From the NCBI GenBank assembly GCA_943735955.1, contig OX030955.1, positions 11,009,647 to 11,073,646 of the forward strand: a stretch of 64,000 bases of DNA, written 5' to 3'. The notes below the pieces were generated by a model. That model saw nothing but the letters and a program-made list of their open reading frames with translations. It searched no databases and was not told where the DNA came from. Every line of letters starts with the position of its first letter. Positions within the stretch are counted from its first letter, which is position 1. This document shows, in pieces, positions 1 through 10,230 of this stretch. The translations under genes were made by a program, and so were the position numbers. Source of the stretch: Piscicola geometra. Lineage: Eukaryota; Annelida; Clitellata; Hirudinida; Piscicolidae.

Positions 1-690
1 TCACTAAAAAAGGAGCAATTATTCCAGAAATCTCCTTCAACAGCCATGTAGGAACCGGGTCATTCGAGCACTGCTTATTCGGAAGCCCTTGAATAGCCCT
101 AACTACTTCTTCTTCGTCGACTATGCTGAACCCATTCAAACTGAGCCCGTGCTCGCAGAATGAAAATTTTGGGTCATCTTGGGCATTGATTGACCTTCTC
201 GCCGATGCAACTTTCTCTGTGAGATGTGCGTGATAGTCATCAGCACTGATGCCTGAGACTGACGACGTCTTACTTCTGCCCGCGATGCTATTGATGAGTT
301 TCCAGGTGTCAGCTGGCTTCCCTTTGGACTGAGAGAGCTTCAAGTTCCAGAACTGTTCTCGCTTGCGCCTGCACAGACTCTTGTAAACTTTCAACTGCTT
401 GACCCAGGCAGTACGTGCTTGCTCATTTTTTGACTTACTGTAGCTTCTCTCGAGACTTCTCTTAAGGCGTTTAGAGGCGCGACACTCATGGTCAAACCAA
501 GGGTCCGAAGGCCTCTGGTGCACTCTAACGGTCTTAAGAGGAATCAACTTATCGAGAATGCTAGTCAAAGTAGAGCTGTAGAGGTCAGCAGCTGAATCTA
601 CATCAAGGTCAGTGTTAGACGAGAGTGGAGACAGTCGAACCTGTTGAGCAAACTCTGTTCTATCCAAGAGTTTCCAGCGTCTACTAGAAG
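1..690 (-). mobile_element. Non-LTR retrotransposon fragment (endonuclease/RT linker)
   Basis: Read on the minus strand, about 230 codons are open from near position 690 to the window edge. The peptide is basic in the middle (WFDHECRASKRLKR and similar) and ends with PNKQCSNDPVPTWLLKE, the start of a reverse-transcriptase domain in LINEs of the Jockey/CR1 group. The endonuclease is missing, so the copy is 5'-truncated or broken near 690, and the RT continues off the left edge. No stop codon was seen in this stretch, which suggests a fairly young copy. A related, badly decayed piece lies at 6410-6870. It sits in or just beyond the last visible HYDIN intron. Confidence 0.75.
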
Positions 691-779
691 TTATAATTAA
701 TGTGGATCGCTTACATCATATTGAAACACTCGATATTAAAAAACTATACAGAGTAATTGGAGTGCTTGAATCTAGCGAC

Positions 780-3094
780 TAAATGTTGCCTTGGTGTCGT
801 GGTGCGTGAGGAAGGTGTTCCTGAAGGTGAGCAGGGCTCCTTCGAGACGGATCGGCTTGTCCTCTGCCATGGCACACAACCTCACACTCACCACCCAGCC
901 TGCAAAAGCCGTTCTACAAGGTTATAGACAATTAAAACAATGTTAATTGAATGGCTAAGTCGTGGCTGTGGTACTCTGTAGTCTAGCACCTGTGGAGTAA
1001 GTGATGAAGAGTTCTCCACAATGGGTGCCGCAGTTCATGGGATGGTAGACGATGGTGATGGGCGTGGTGTGGTTGACAGGCAGACAACCCAAAGCAGGCT
1101 TCACTGAGAAGGGTCTGGATGGTGGTTATTAGAGAAGCTTTGTCGATCCCTTTGTTACAAGAAGATCAATTCCTTTAAAGGTAAGACTCCTTTCTCTGGT
1201 GAAACATTTTAAATATGGGAGTCAGGTTTCGGGATTCTATTTAAACTCGAAATTCCCATTCGTTTGAGCGGAAGGTCTCACGGCGTGGCGTGCAGGCTGA
1301 AGTTGGCAGGGCAGTTGCCGACGTTCCTGACCAGCATGTTCTTCTCGCTAGCGTAGTTGACTGCACACAAGCCGAAGTCGACCAGCTCCTTGAAGTCCAG
1401 GATTGGTCGCAAGCCAAAGCACCTGTGGAGGTTTTGTTGCTTGGCTACTAGAGGTCGGACATGGACGATTTTTCATTCCCGGTCCCGTCCCGTTCCCGAA
1501 ATTTGTTTTCCCGTCCCGTCCCGTTCTCGATGGGACATCAGAATTTTGATTCCCGTCCCGTCCCGTTCCCGAAATTTGTTTTCCCGTCCCGTCCCGTTCC
1601 CGATGGGACATCAGAATTTTGATTCCCGTCCCGTCCCGTTCCCGCAACTCGATTCACGGTCCCGACCCGTTCCCGAAACTTTTTTGTTTTTTTATTCATT
1701 TTCGCTGCCGTTTTCACTGGTCCCAAACTTGCTAGTTCTAACATTTCTTACAATTTATTATTTGAAAGTCAGAGAATATTTCTTTTAATAAAATAAATAA
1801 AACACGATTTAAATTTCAAATATTTATTGAAATGAAAGTATTGAAGTTAGTCATTGTTTTTGAGTAATTCAATCAAGTCTTTATTGCTTTTCACACGGGT
1901 TAAACCGTTAAGAGTTTCAGCTTTCAAATGAGAGGATTTTGGGTCTGAAGTTAAACGACCACATATTAAAAAATTCCGTTCACAGGGAATATAACTTGCA
2001 GATATACTAAACAAAATTTTGGCTACTTCTTGTTGTATTTTAAAATTGCTCATTTTACTCCAATAAAATAAAACATCTTTATAATCTTCGATTTTTTTGG
2101 GACGTAATTGTGAATATTTGTACAATTCATCCTCTTCTGAATTTTTTTCTTCGTTCATTATTATTAATTCTTCAATAATGATAGAAATATGTTTTTTGAC
2201 AACATTCTTATTCTCCACAACTGCAAATATAAAATCATTCGTATAATTTGTTAGTATTATAATTTTATTATAATTTTTTCGTTATAAAAACAAACATAAT
2301 AGGTCTAAATAACCATCATTTGTTTTTTTTCTCAACGGCACTGCAGCTTGGTCTGGCTGTACAAAATAGATTTAAATTTTCTCTAATGAAAGTCTTGGTA
2401 TTTATTTCTTTTCTATCCCAAACTTTTTTTCTATTATTCTTTCATACTGTGGATGCAACAGACATGCTGTCATATGAATGAGATCAATGGCATCTTTTCT
2501 TTTGTCGAAATGATCAACTGAACAATCATTTGGAAATTAATCATTCAAATTCAAAGTATTAATTTATAAAATTAAAATAATATAACTGACCATTTTGATT
2601 TCATCTGAAAAGTTTTCATCATCACCCATTTGTTCTAATCTCCCTAATCTTTGGACTCACCATAACAACTTCAAATGTAGTGTTGGAGATTTCGACATTG
2701 GCAATGGTGGCTTCGTTACACATTTCTATTGCATTTAATACTTATTTTAAGTACGGAGTATCGATGAAATAAAGATTTTCATACTTAGAAGTTTGCTGAA
2801 AAATCATTGTTAAAAAATCCAATCCCAATAACTGTCATTCCCGTTTTTCCCGTTCCCGATTTAAAAGTTGATTCCCGTTCCCGTCTTTTCCCGTTCCCGA
2901 TTTGAAAGTTGATTCCCGTTCCCGTTCCCGTCCCGAAAACCTATTCCCGGTTCCCGACTTTTCCCGTCCCGAAATTAATTTTCATTCCCGTTCCCGCGGG
3001 AGTCCCGCGGGTACCCGCGGGTACCCGGTCAGATCGGGTACCCGGTCCGACCTCTATTGGCTACTCTTTAAAATCACTACTATGATGATGATGG

Positions 3095-3147
<53 letters not shown>

Positions 3148-3148
3148 T

Positions 3149-3192
<44 letters not shown>

Positions 3193-5072
3193 TGAAGATG
3201 ATGATGATGATGATGATGATGTGAAGATGATGATGATGATGATGATGATAATGATTATGAGGAATATGACTGTGTAAAGAGATTTCAATGAAGACTTGTT
3301 TGAGGGTTCGAATGAAATGAACCTGATGTCGATGAAGAACTCTTCGTTTTCTGTTTTGCAGTGCAGTCGATGGTCGTAGTCCTGCCGTATTTGAGAATAT
3401 TGTATTCTAAAAACATCATCATACTGGCATGGAGTCCTTAATTGAAGGTCAGTTGGAGTGACTTAAAGTGCTTCCTCAATAACAGACTCGCACCTTGCAC
3501 TCTTGCGGGGTGAAGACGACCTTGAAGTCTGCACTGAGTCCTGGTCCGACCTTGCAGTGGTCGGAGAGAGAGACCAGTCGGAAGAAGGAAGACTCCTGCA
3601 TCGAAACCTTCACCCATCGCGACACCTGCAGTGCGCCAGCGCAGTAAACGGAGGTTTTAAGAAAACGTTTAGACTAGAGCTGTTCTACGATTAAAAATTT
3701 TAATCGCCCTTAATCGTTCGATTAATAATTTTAATCGTGCGTTAATCGTATTTTAGCGAAATGTTTTTAGCATATTTGACATTAGTATAAGTAAGTAGTT
3801 AAAAAAAAAATTTTTTAATGTAATTTAAAAAATTTTCGAGTTTTTTTATAAAAGAAATTTACATCCTAAAATCCATATATGATAGAAAATGCACTTTTCC
3901 CACATCTTTTTTGAGCCAGTTACTTCAAGCAAACAAGTTTTTAAATATTAGTTCGATCTAAAGAGGCTCTTTTCTTGCTAACTATGTGTCCTGACAAGCT
4001 GAATAGACGTTCACATGGAACTGTACTTGCAAGAGATGACAAATACTTTCTTGCCAGTTTTGCAAGAGCCGGAATGCCCCTTCGTGTTGTTGCCGCTAAA
4101 CAAGAAGACAACTCTCAAAGCTCATTTCAGATTCTTTCTATAAAGTTTAATGATTAACTTAGTAATCATTGAGGTATCTTCATCTTCAGAATCTGAAGTT
4201 ACATATGTTCGTAGTCTTTTGTTTGGTGAAGGCTGTATAGTTTTTGAGATTTTTTTCTTCTTATTGTTTCTTTAAATCTTTCATTAAAAAATTTAATTTC
4301 AAATCGGGGGTCTAATGATGTGGCATTTCTTGACCATTGGATATTTTGATTATTCATTGTCTGCTCCAAATTGGAAAGAAAGTTTGTGTGTGAAACGAAT
4401 GACATAAACTGGATCATCTTCTGAAGTGCATATTTCTTGTGTAAGGTCACAAATTGCAAGTAAAACTATTGAACATTTCAAATATTTTTCACCTCCTAGA
4501 AGTTCTGTTGCAAATCTTCAAGAAATTAGAAGATTTTTCCCATTCGTTTTTTGACAGAAAATTAGTACTGTTTGTGTTCACTGGCTGAAAATGTAACCAA
4601 AACAGCAAAAAAATGTTCAGTTTAGATAAGTTTGAATGCATTAATTTTTTTTAATGCATAACTTTTTTTAATGCGTTAATTTTTTTTAATGCGTTAATTG
4701 TTTTAATGCGTTAATTTTTTTTAATGCGTTAATTTTTTTTAATGCGTTAATTTTTTTTAAATGCGTTACAATATTTAACAGCGTTAAAAATTTTATGGTC
4801 TTTAATTGATTTACGCGATTATCGTAAGTTAACGTAGATTAAAGAACAGCTCTAATTTAGACATAACAAAATTTTTTTAGAAGTCTAATATTAGACAACA
4901 GTTTATTTGAGAACTTATTGATTTTTATAATAAATGACGATTTGAAATGACATTCTTTCAATGTGTGACTTTACCCGGTCGATGTTTCTGAGTCCAATGA
5001 GAATGTCTACAGTTGAAAAGGCGTTGAAGTTTTTGACGATCAGAAGAGCTTGGTTTTGAAAGTACTTTTGTT
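780..5072 (-). CDS. HYDIN: HYDIN-like axonemal protein, partial (N-terminal region)
   Basis: HYDIN is a giant protein of the central-pair apparatus of motile cilia, built from many ASH/PapD-like beta-sandwich repeats. Six phase-compatible exons are seen in transcript order: 5072-4975, 3625-3494, 3381-3323, 1422-1282, 1114-990 and 899-780. They give about 225 residues. Recognisable segments are ILIGLRNIDRVSRWVKVS, DYDHRLHCKTENEEFFIDIR, RPILDFKELVDFG, MLVRNVGNCPANFSL and GTHCGELFITYSTG; the order matches the first ASH repeats of animal HYDIN. All joins have GT/AG and keep phase; the first exon could instead begin at 5064. The gene continues off the left edge, and the start codon was not identified. 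Two introns contain complete hAT elements. CFAP or DLEC1 relatives share this fold, so the family is surer than the exact orthologue. Confidence 0.78.
1449..3056 (-). mobile_element. hAT transposon with CCCGTTCCCG subterminal repeats, transposase relic
   Basis: The 12-bp ends TAGAGGTCGGAC (1449-1460) and GTCCGACCTCTA (3045-3056) are inverted repeats. They are flanked by a perfect 8-bp target duplication, TTGGCTAC, at 1441-1448 and 3057-3064, the hAT hallmark. Both ends carry arrays of CCCGTCCCGTTCCCG and related motifs. On the minus strand at 1847-2218 a frame contains PCERNFLICGRLTSD and KAETLNGL, matching the C-terminal dimerisation domain of hAT transposases. The remaining transposase core is lost, so the copy is non-autonomous. 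It lies in a HYDIN intron. Confidence 0.88.
3081..3252. repeat. (ATG)n microsatellite
   Basis: Nearly pure ATG/GAT triplets with a few interruptions, placed between the end of the hAT element and a HYDIN exon. It produces poly-Met and poly-His pseudo-frames that are not genes. Confidence 0.9.
3675..4854 (-). mobile_element. hAT element with transposase remnants
   Basis: Terminal inverted repeats TAGAGCTGTTCT (3675-3686) and AGAACAGCTCTA (4843-4854) are flanked by 8-bp duplications GTTTAGAC (3667-3674) and ATTTAGAC (4855-4862), which differ by one base. Subterminal regions are rich in TTAATCG and GCGTTAATTTTTTT repeats. Minus-strand remnants include ATSLDPRFEIKFFNERF near 4250-4320 and PCERLFSLSGHIVSKKRASL near 3960-4020, both hAT transposase landmarks. 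The reading frame is broken, so the copy is dead. It sits in a HYDIN intron. Confidence 0.87.
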
Positions 5073-5206
5073 CTGAGTGTTTCTGTATACAATGAAAACG
5101 AAATTTCTGAAGTGTTCATATTACTTTGAACTAGGGTTAACGAGGGATGAAGTAAATCGAATTGTTTTCAGATAACAAAAATTAAATCTTGAACCACTAA
5201 TCTCAC

Positions 5207-5338
5207 ATCATTCGGAATAGAGAATATCTTGAAGTATTTTGAGACAGATGTTTCGTTACAACTATATTTCGTCTGGCTGTGAATACCAGCATCTAGGAAG
5301 TAGTTTCCAGACAAGTATTCAGACTGTGTCAAACACAA
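5207..5338 (-). CDS. Candidate upstream exon of the HYDIN-like gene
   Basis: On the minus strand a 132-base open frame lies between an acceptor (TTCTACAG at 5339) and a strong donor (GAT then GTGAGA at 5206). It ends in phase 0, which would join the next exon if that exon begins at 5064. The peptide (SGNYFLDAGIHSQTKY and flanks) has no similarity I recognise. Support comes only from splice signals and position just upstream of the first certain HYDIN exon. Confidence 0.3.
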
Positions 5339-5926
5339 CTGTAGAATTTCAAGTAAGTATTGATTTTATGAAGTTATTTAGAATATTCTATATGGAACAA
5401 GTTTTATGGAGAGAAATTAGTTTTTTTCGTTTGAAAGTTGTATTTAATGATTAAATTTTAATCAAAAAATATTTAAATTCTGTTTTAAATAAAATCTTGA
5501 AACTATATGTACCGTATCACCATAAAGAGAAAATTGTGACATATTGTAATCAAGAAGTGGAGTAATTTAACTTATCATTACATGTAAAACCGTCAGTAAG
5601 TTAGCTACTTTTGTTTCCATGGAAATTGGTTCTCTTTAGATAATGAAGTTATATATTATTACAACAACTATAAAAAAATTTATAAACAAATTTTTGTAGT
5701 TTTAAATTAAATATTCTTACTGATTTCATAAATTATTAAATTTAACACTACTATCAAATATGTCATATGACAATAATTGATGTTGAAGTCTCAATTAACT
5801 TTTTGAGTTTAAAAAGTACTTCAAAATGAGATTATATACAAATATGATTTTAAAAATTACTTCAGATTTGTATTGTGTTTAATAAAAATTTTGTTAATGC
5901 TTTTCAAAGTGTATAATATTTTTTAA
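5339..5926. promoter_or_regulatory. Divergent intergenic region HYDIN / OSTM1
   Basis: AT-rich, about 0.6 kb, between the 5' side of the minus-strand HYDIN-like gene and the OSTM1 start codon. It should hold both promoters and the 5' UTRs. No TATA box or initiator could be chosen with confidence. Confidence 0.45.
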
Positions 5927-8132
5927 ATGATTCAAAGAGTTCTGTTCAGAGTTATGCTTATAGCTCTTATTTATTCTATTTTGGGTAAAAAATTATTTCA
6001 ATATATAATCTTCAAAATAATCAATTTATTAAATGAGTAAATATAAATTCACAGGTTCATCAGAAGATACAATTCACAGTTTACCAAGTTAGTTTTAATC
6101 TGCATTTAATCACATTTGTCTCAAAAATCTGATTAAAAATCATTTCATAAAAAGACATATTTTATAAGACCTACTTACTTTCTTTTTGACTCATCAACTT
6201 TCCATCAAGTTGTTTCCAGTTGCGACACATACCTGGAGTTGTTTGCAGACGCAGCCGCAAACCTCACCTCTTGCATCATCAAACACTCTCGTCCTTTCAC
6301 AGTCTGCAAGTCGTGCTTGCAACAGTACATGTCCTGCCAAGAAAACTATGGCATTCTCATGGAGGTTGCTGCTTTATTTGTGTTCTTCTTAAAGTACTTC
6401 AATAAAATCATGAGCAACCATGATGAAGTATTTATCTTGGGAGATTTCAACCTCTACTTCGAAAAAGCATGTGACAATGTTGATAAGATATTCAAGAAAT
6501 TTTTGAACTCTCATAGTTTCCAGTCATCAGTCTACTAACCAAGTCATAGTCAAGGAAGGTGGCTTGATGTTGATGCCTCGAGTAAGATTATTCAAGTTGA
6601 CTGCATTGAAACTGGTTTTTTAACCACAAACTATTGATTTGGGGTGTCAATTACCAAGGCCATTCCAGTTTATAAACAAAATTCAAGTAGATGCCGAAAA
6701 GTCTCGAGCAGAACAGTTTTTTGAAAGTTTGACTGTGTCCACCTTCTTCTAGCACTAACCTTGAGGTAGATTCAGCTGCTGACCTACCTCTATAGCTCTC
6801 AAATGTCTATCATCCTTTATGAGTTGATTCCTATTGAGAGGGAAACTATCATCAATAGTATTGACGGCAGAGTCGCTTGTTGAAGCAGTTCCTCAAGCAA
6901 ACAAGTTTTTCAACATTAGTTGCATCTAAAGAGGTTCTTTTCTTGCTAATTATGTCTTCTGACAAGCTGAATAGACGTTCACATGGATCTGTACTTGCAG
7001 GAGATGACAAGTACTTTCTTAGGTTCATTCTGTGTTGATGGGAGTTGAAAAGTCTTGAGGAATGAGAAAGAAGAGTTTGGAAGAGAATGTTTGAGAGCTA
7101 CTGTGAAAAACCGGGGTGGGGAAGTCATGGTGTGGGGTGTATGGCGGTCTTGAAGCTCGTTCCGGTGTATGCTACGCATTACTGAGTTAATATTATTCTT
7201 TGTTTATGATGTTTTTATCTTTTTTTTCTTTATAAATATATCAGTTGATTGTTTAACTTGTTATATAAATCATGGGCGAACCGAGTCAGCAACGACTCTC
7301 GGCTTGACCAATAATGAAAGGTATTAGGTTCAAGTGCAACCAATGCCCTAGTAACCCAAAGGCGCAAATGAAAATATGCAGTCTAAGTGGCCTGGAAGCC
7401 CGTTCGGGTTATACGCCACTATAATGCTCGTCATTATTATTATTATTATTAAATCAAATAGAGCTAAGATATTAAATGCCTGCACATCAAATGACAAGGT
7501 CTGCATGCATACATACATACATGCACACATGCACATGCATACATACATTCACACATACATACATACATACACCTGCACAGACCACCTCGAGTAACGCGCA
7601 AGAATCGTGTGCCAAAATGCTTGTGCATGAGGACTACGTGCAGATGGTGGTCAAGGTGCACGACTTCGTGAAGGACTCGTGGGAGAGCAACTACTGCTCC
7701 AGTGAGATCATCACCACTTCCCCATTATCTACAACGTCATCGTCATCATCACCACATCTCCATTATCTACAACGTCATCGTCATCATCACCACATCTCCA
7801 TTATCTACAACGTCATCGTCATCATCACCACATCTCCATTATCTACAACGTCATCGTCATCATCATCACAATTATAAGCGCATACACCATCATTATATTC
7901 ATCATCATCAACACCGTCACAAAGCTCACATCATCATCATCATCACCATGAGCAACATCATCATCACCATGAGCAACATCATCATCAGCAACACCACCAC
8001 CACAGGCTGCTACGACAGCTTGGAGACTGGATTGTTCTCGAACAAGACGCAGGAGTTTCTGCAGAGGCTGAAGACCTTCGACGCGTGCATCTTCGATAAC
8101 CTGGTCCCTCATTATTACTCCGTTACTACTTC

Positions 8133-8164
<32 letters not shown>

Positions 8165-9267
8165 GGTGGTGGTGGTGGTGGTGGTAATGGTGGTGGTGGT
8201 GATGATGGTGGTGGTGATGATGGTGGTGGTGATGATGATGGTGGTTATGATGATGATGGTAGTGGTGGTGGTGGTGAGGATTATAAAGATGATATTGATG
8301 ATTTGAGCTTGGTGATGGAGATGATAATGATGATGATGATGGTGTTGATGGTGGTGGTGAATATGATTACACCTCCATCACTCACGTCACACTACGATCC
8401 TTCCATTCATCACCAAGCTCACATAAGCACTTCCAAACATACGCTACCATCTTCAACCACTTCATTCACCTCACCACCACAGGGCAACCACCTGCCTTAC
8501 ATCATCCCCGGCAAGCTGACTGTCAACAAGAGCATCTGCAGCACTTGCCTGCCTTCGTACAGAGGCCTCAGTGACTTCTACTCCTCCCTCGACCCCAACT
8601 TCGACGGACACTTTTGCATGGACCTCTCTGACTCAGTACCTCATCAATCATTGCTCTTGACTTTGACAAACCAGTGCTTTAAACACCACCAGCACTTTAA
8701 CCAAACATCCTCAACAAGAACACCAGTAACATGATATCACCACTTGAAGCACTGAAGAACTGGCCATCCACCACACTCACCAGATGAACTTCACGTGGAG
8801 GGTGTGGCACGAAGACTTCCAATGCACGCTGCACTACAGGAGCCTTGACGTGTGTGTGGCGACGTCGGCCTTTGTGGCAGTGCTGCCGGTCATCTTCTAC
8901 TTCCTCGCCAAGCTGTGCAGCAGTGACATCACCAAGATCTTCCTCAGAGGTTTCTTCTTGCTGCAGTCTCTCTCGCAATGCAATGCATGGCTGTTGAGTG
9001 TCGTCAGAGTTTCTATGTCGCATTGATGATGTTCCATTTCATATTTATTCATTTATATATGAGTAATAGATTCAACATGTATGTAAAATCTATTTAAAGC
9101 ATAGAGATTATATTTGCTTTTGTTTATCTGAAAAACGAGATTTGTGAGGCTCTCATGTTGGTTTTTGAAGATATTTGTCATCCACTGAAGCCTCAAACTG
9201 TTCCTCTCCAGAAAAGCGTCTGCAGGATGCCTCCGTCAGCATCAACATCACTGCCGACCAGACGTGA
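5927..9267 (+). CDS. OSTM1: OSTM1, beta subunit of the lysosomal ClC-7 chloride/proton exchanger
   Basis: OSTM1 is a type I membrane protein whose glycosylated, cysteine-rich luminal domain stabilises ClC-7 in late endosomes and lysosomes. Exons: 5927-5984, 6055-6087, 6210-6364, 7581-7701, 8006-8103, 8483-8635, 8784-8949 and 9212-9267. Together they are 840 bases (279 aa plus stop) in continuous phase. The first exon encodes a hydrophobic signal peptide beginning MIQRVLFRVMLIALIYSIL. Paired cysteines follow (CKSC, CSSC, CSTC), with N-glycosylation sequons NLT and NFT. A transmembrane segment (SAFVAVLPVIFYFLAKL) precedes a short tail containing KRLQDASVSINI, which aligns with the KRL tail of vertebrate OSTM1. 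The protein is shorter than human OSTM1 (334 aa), mostly at the N terminus. The small second exon is the least certain part. A possible AATAAA lies at 9542. Confidence 0.88.
6410..6870 (+). mobile_element. Decayed LINE endonuclease/linker fragment
   Basis: Just after OSTM1 exon 3, a frame reads EVFILGDFNLYFE, the GDFN motif of apurinic-type LINE endonucleases. Further on, DNA near 6720-6860 resembles the linker of the LINE copy at 1-690 (shared GATTCAGCTGCTGACCT block). Frames are interrupted throughout. The insertion lies in OSTM1 intron 3. Confidence 0.65.
6890..7022 (-). mobile_element. Solo fragment of the 3675-4854 hAT family
   Basis: About 130 bases closely match 3923-4056 (shared CTGACAAGCTGAATAGACGT). 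They encode the hAT C-terminal dimerisation segment on the minus strand. Neither terminal repeat is present, so this is a fragment. Confidence 0.6.
7270..7452 (+). mobile_element. SINE family B copy, (ATT)n tail
   Basis: The copy runs from GGGCGAACCGAGTCAGC through a B-box-like GGTTCAAGTGCAA to the tail module GAAGCCCGTTCGGGTTATAC, CGCCACTATAATGCTCGTC and (ATT)n. Further copies lie at 33665-33825, 50745-50930 (minus) and 57484-57685, with a partial copy at 23770-23880. It lies in OSTM1 intron 3. Confidence 0.75.
7500..7575. repeat. (CATA)n/(CACA)n tract next to an OSTM1 acceptor
   Basis: Imperfect CATACATA/CACATGCA repeats end within a few bases of the acceptor CACCTGCACAG at 7571-7580, so the repeat forms the 3' end of OSTM1 intron 3. 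Confidence 0.7.
7720..7872. repeat. Minisatellite, about 36-bp unit, 4 copies
   Basis: Tandem units containing CTCCATTATCTACAACGTCA followed by TCGTCATCATCACCA, located in OSTM1 intron 4. CAT and GTG triplet tracts follow to about 8000. Confidence 0.85.
8130..8360. repeat. (GAT)n/(GGT)n compound microsatellite
   Basis: Mixed GATGAT and GGTGGT tracts in OSTM1 intron 5. Confidence 0.85.
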
Positions 9268-10230
9268 ACGCTCCTGTGTGTATTCCAGATCTACCTTCCT
9301 GCTATTTAAATGTTTCATTTTTCATTTATGTCTTTGAAACCTCCTCTATCAAACGTACTTTAGTCAGCCGTAATACTTATGCCTACAGTCGCCTTTCGTT
9401 TGCCGGTCTTAGTTGCGAGTTAGCATGACGCCTTCCAATCGAATCATCTTCAACGCAATCGAGCATTTTAATCATCTTAATTGATTTTCTGAACTGTGAT
9501 TTCGTTTTCTGTTTTCATCATGCCTCTTTTTTACTGTCTTTAATAAACACCACTAACCCCATTTTATGAGCCAAAATGTAAAATGCAAGGAAGAAATACT
9601 TTAGGCGTGTGTTAAAACAATTGAAAAGCGTCCTTAAAACATACAATTTATTGAATTCTTCAGTAATGATTGAAGTCTCAAGAGTCTGAAACGGACACGA
9701 GACTTTGAAAGTGGTTTTAAGAAAGATACAATTCCACCAATCTCCTTTTGAGCCAATTCAAATAAGCGAGTTGTGGCTTTTCAAGACTTCCATCCAGTCG
9801 CTTGGTTCCTCCACATCGACTCCTTACTCGACCAGGTCAACATCTCTGTCACATTCCATGCATGAATGTCCATTCAGGAAAAGTAACTACACTTACAATT
9901 TGTCCCGTAACATGATTAGAGAATCTCTGTTTCTTTAACAATTCGGCTTTGCTTTCTTGTTTTTCTCCCTTTTTGGCTTTCCAATTAATTGAGGATTATA
10001 AACGGCATCCGAGATTTTAATTGACAAATAAATATTTGATGAATTAATAAATCTTTAATTAAAAGGCAAAGTGAATAAAACGAAAAATAATTTCTTTTAT
10101 TGGCTTGTCAAGGACACATGCTCGAATAAAAGCAACTATGTCCGTTCTTTCAGTGAAGTCTTCACATACATGTACATGGCCAAAACCACCACGACACAAG
10201 AGACACATGATGGAGGCTTAGTTGAAGGCC
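9268..10230. other. Convergent OSTM1/PUS7 3' intergenic region
   Basis: No open frame with family features is visible. The region holds both 3' UTRs. AATAAA at 9542-9547 could serve OSTM1, and its complement TTTATT at 10096-10101 could serve PUS7 about 130 bases beyond its stop. Confidence 0.5.

Noticed and set aside
5239..5454. 71-aa plus-strand open frame
   Set aside because: No family features; the opposite strand has better splice signals as a candidate HYDIN exon.
7720..7872. Possible CRISPR repeat-spacer array
   Set aside because: The 36-bp units are directly adjacent and the whole unit is repeated, so there are no spacers. The host is an animal.
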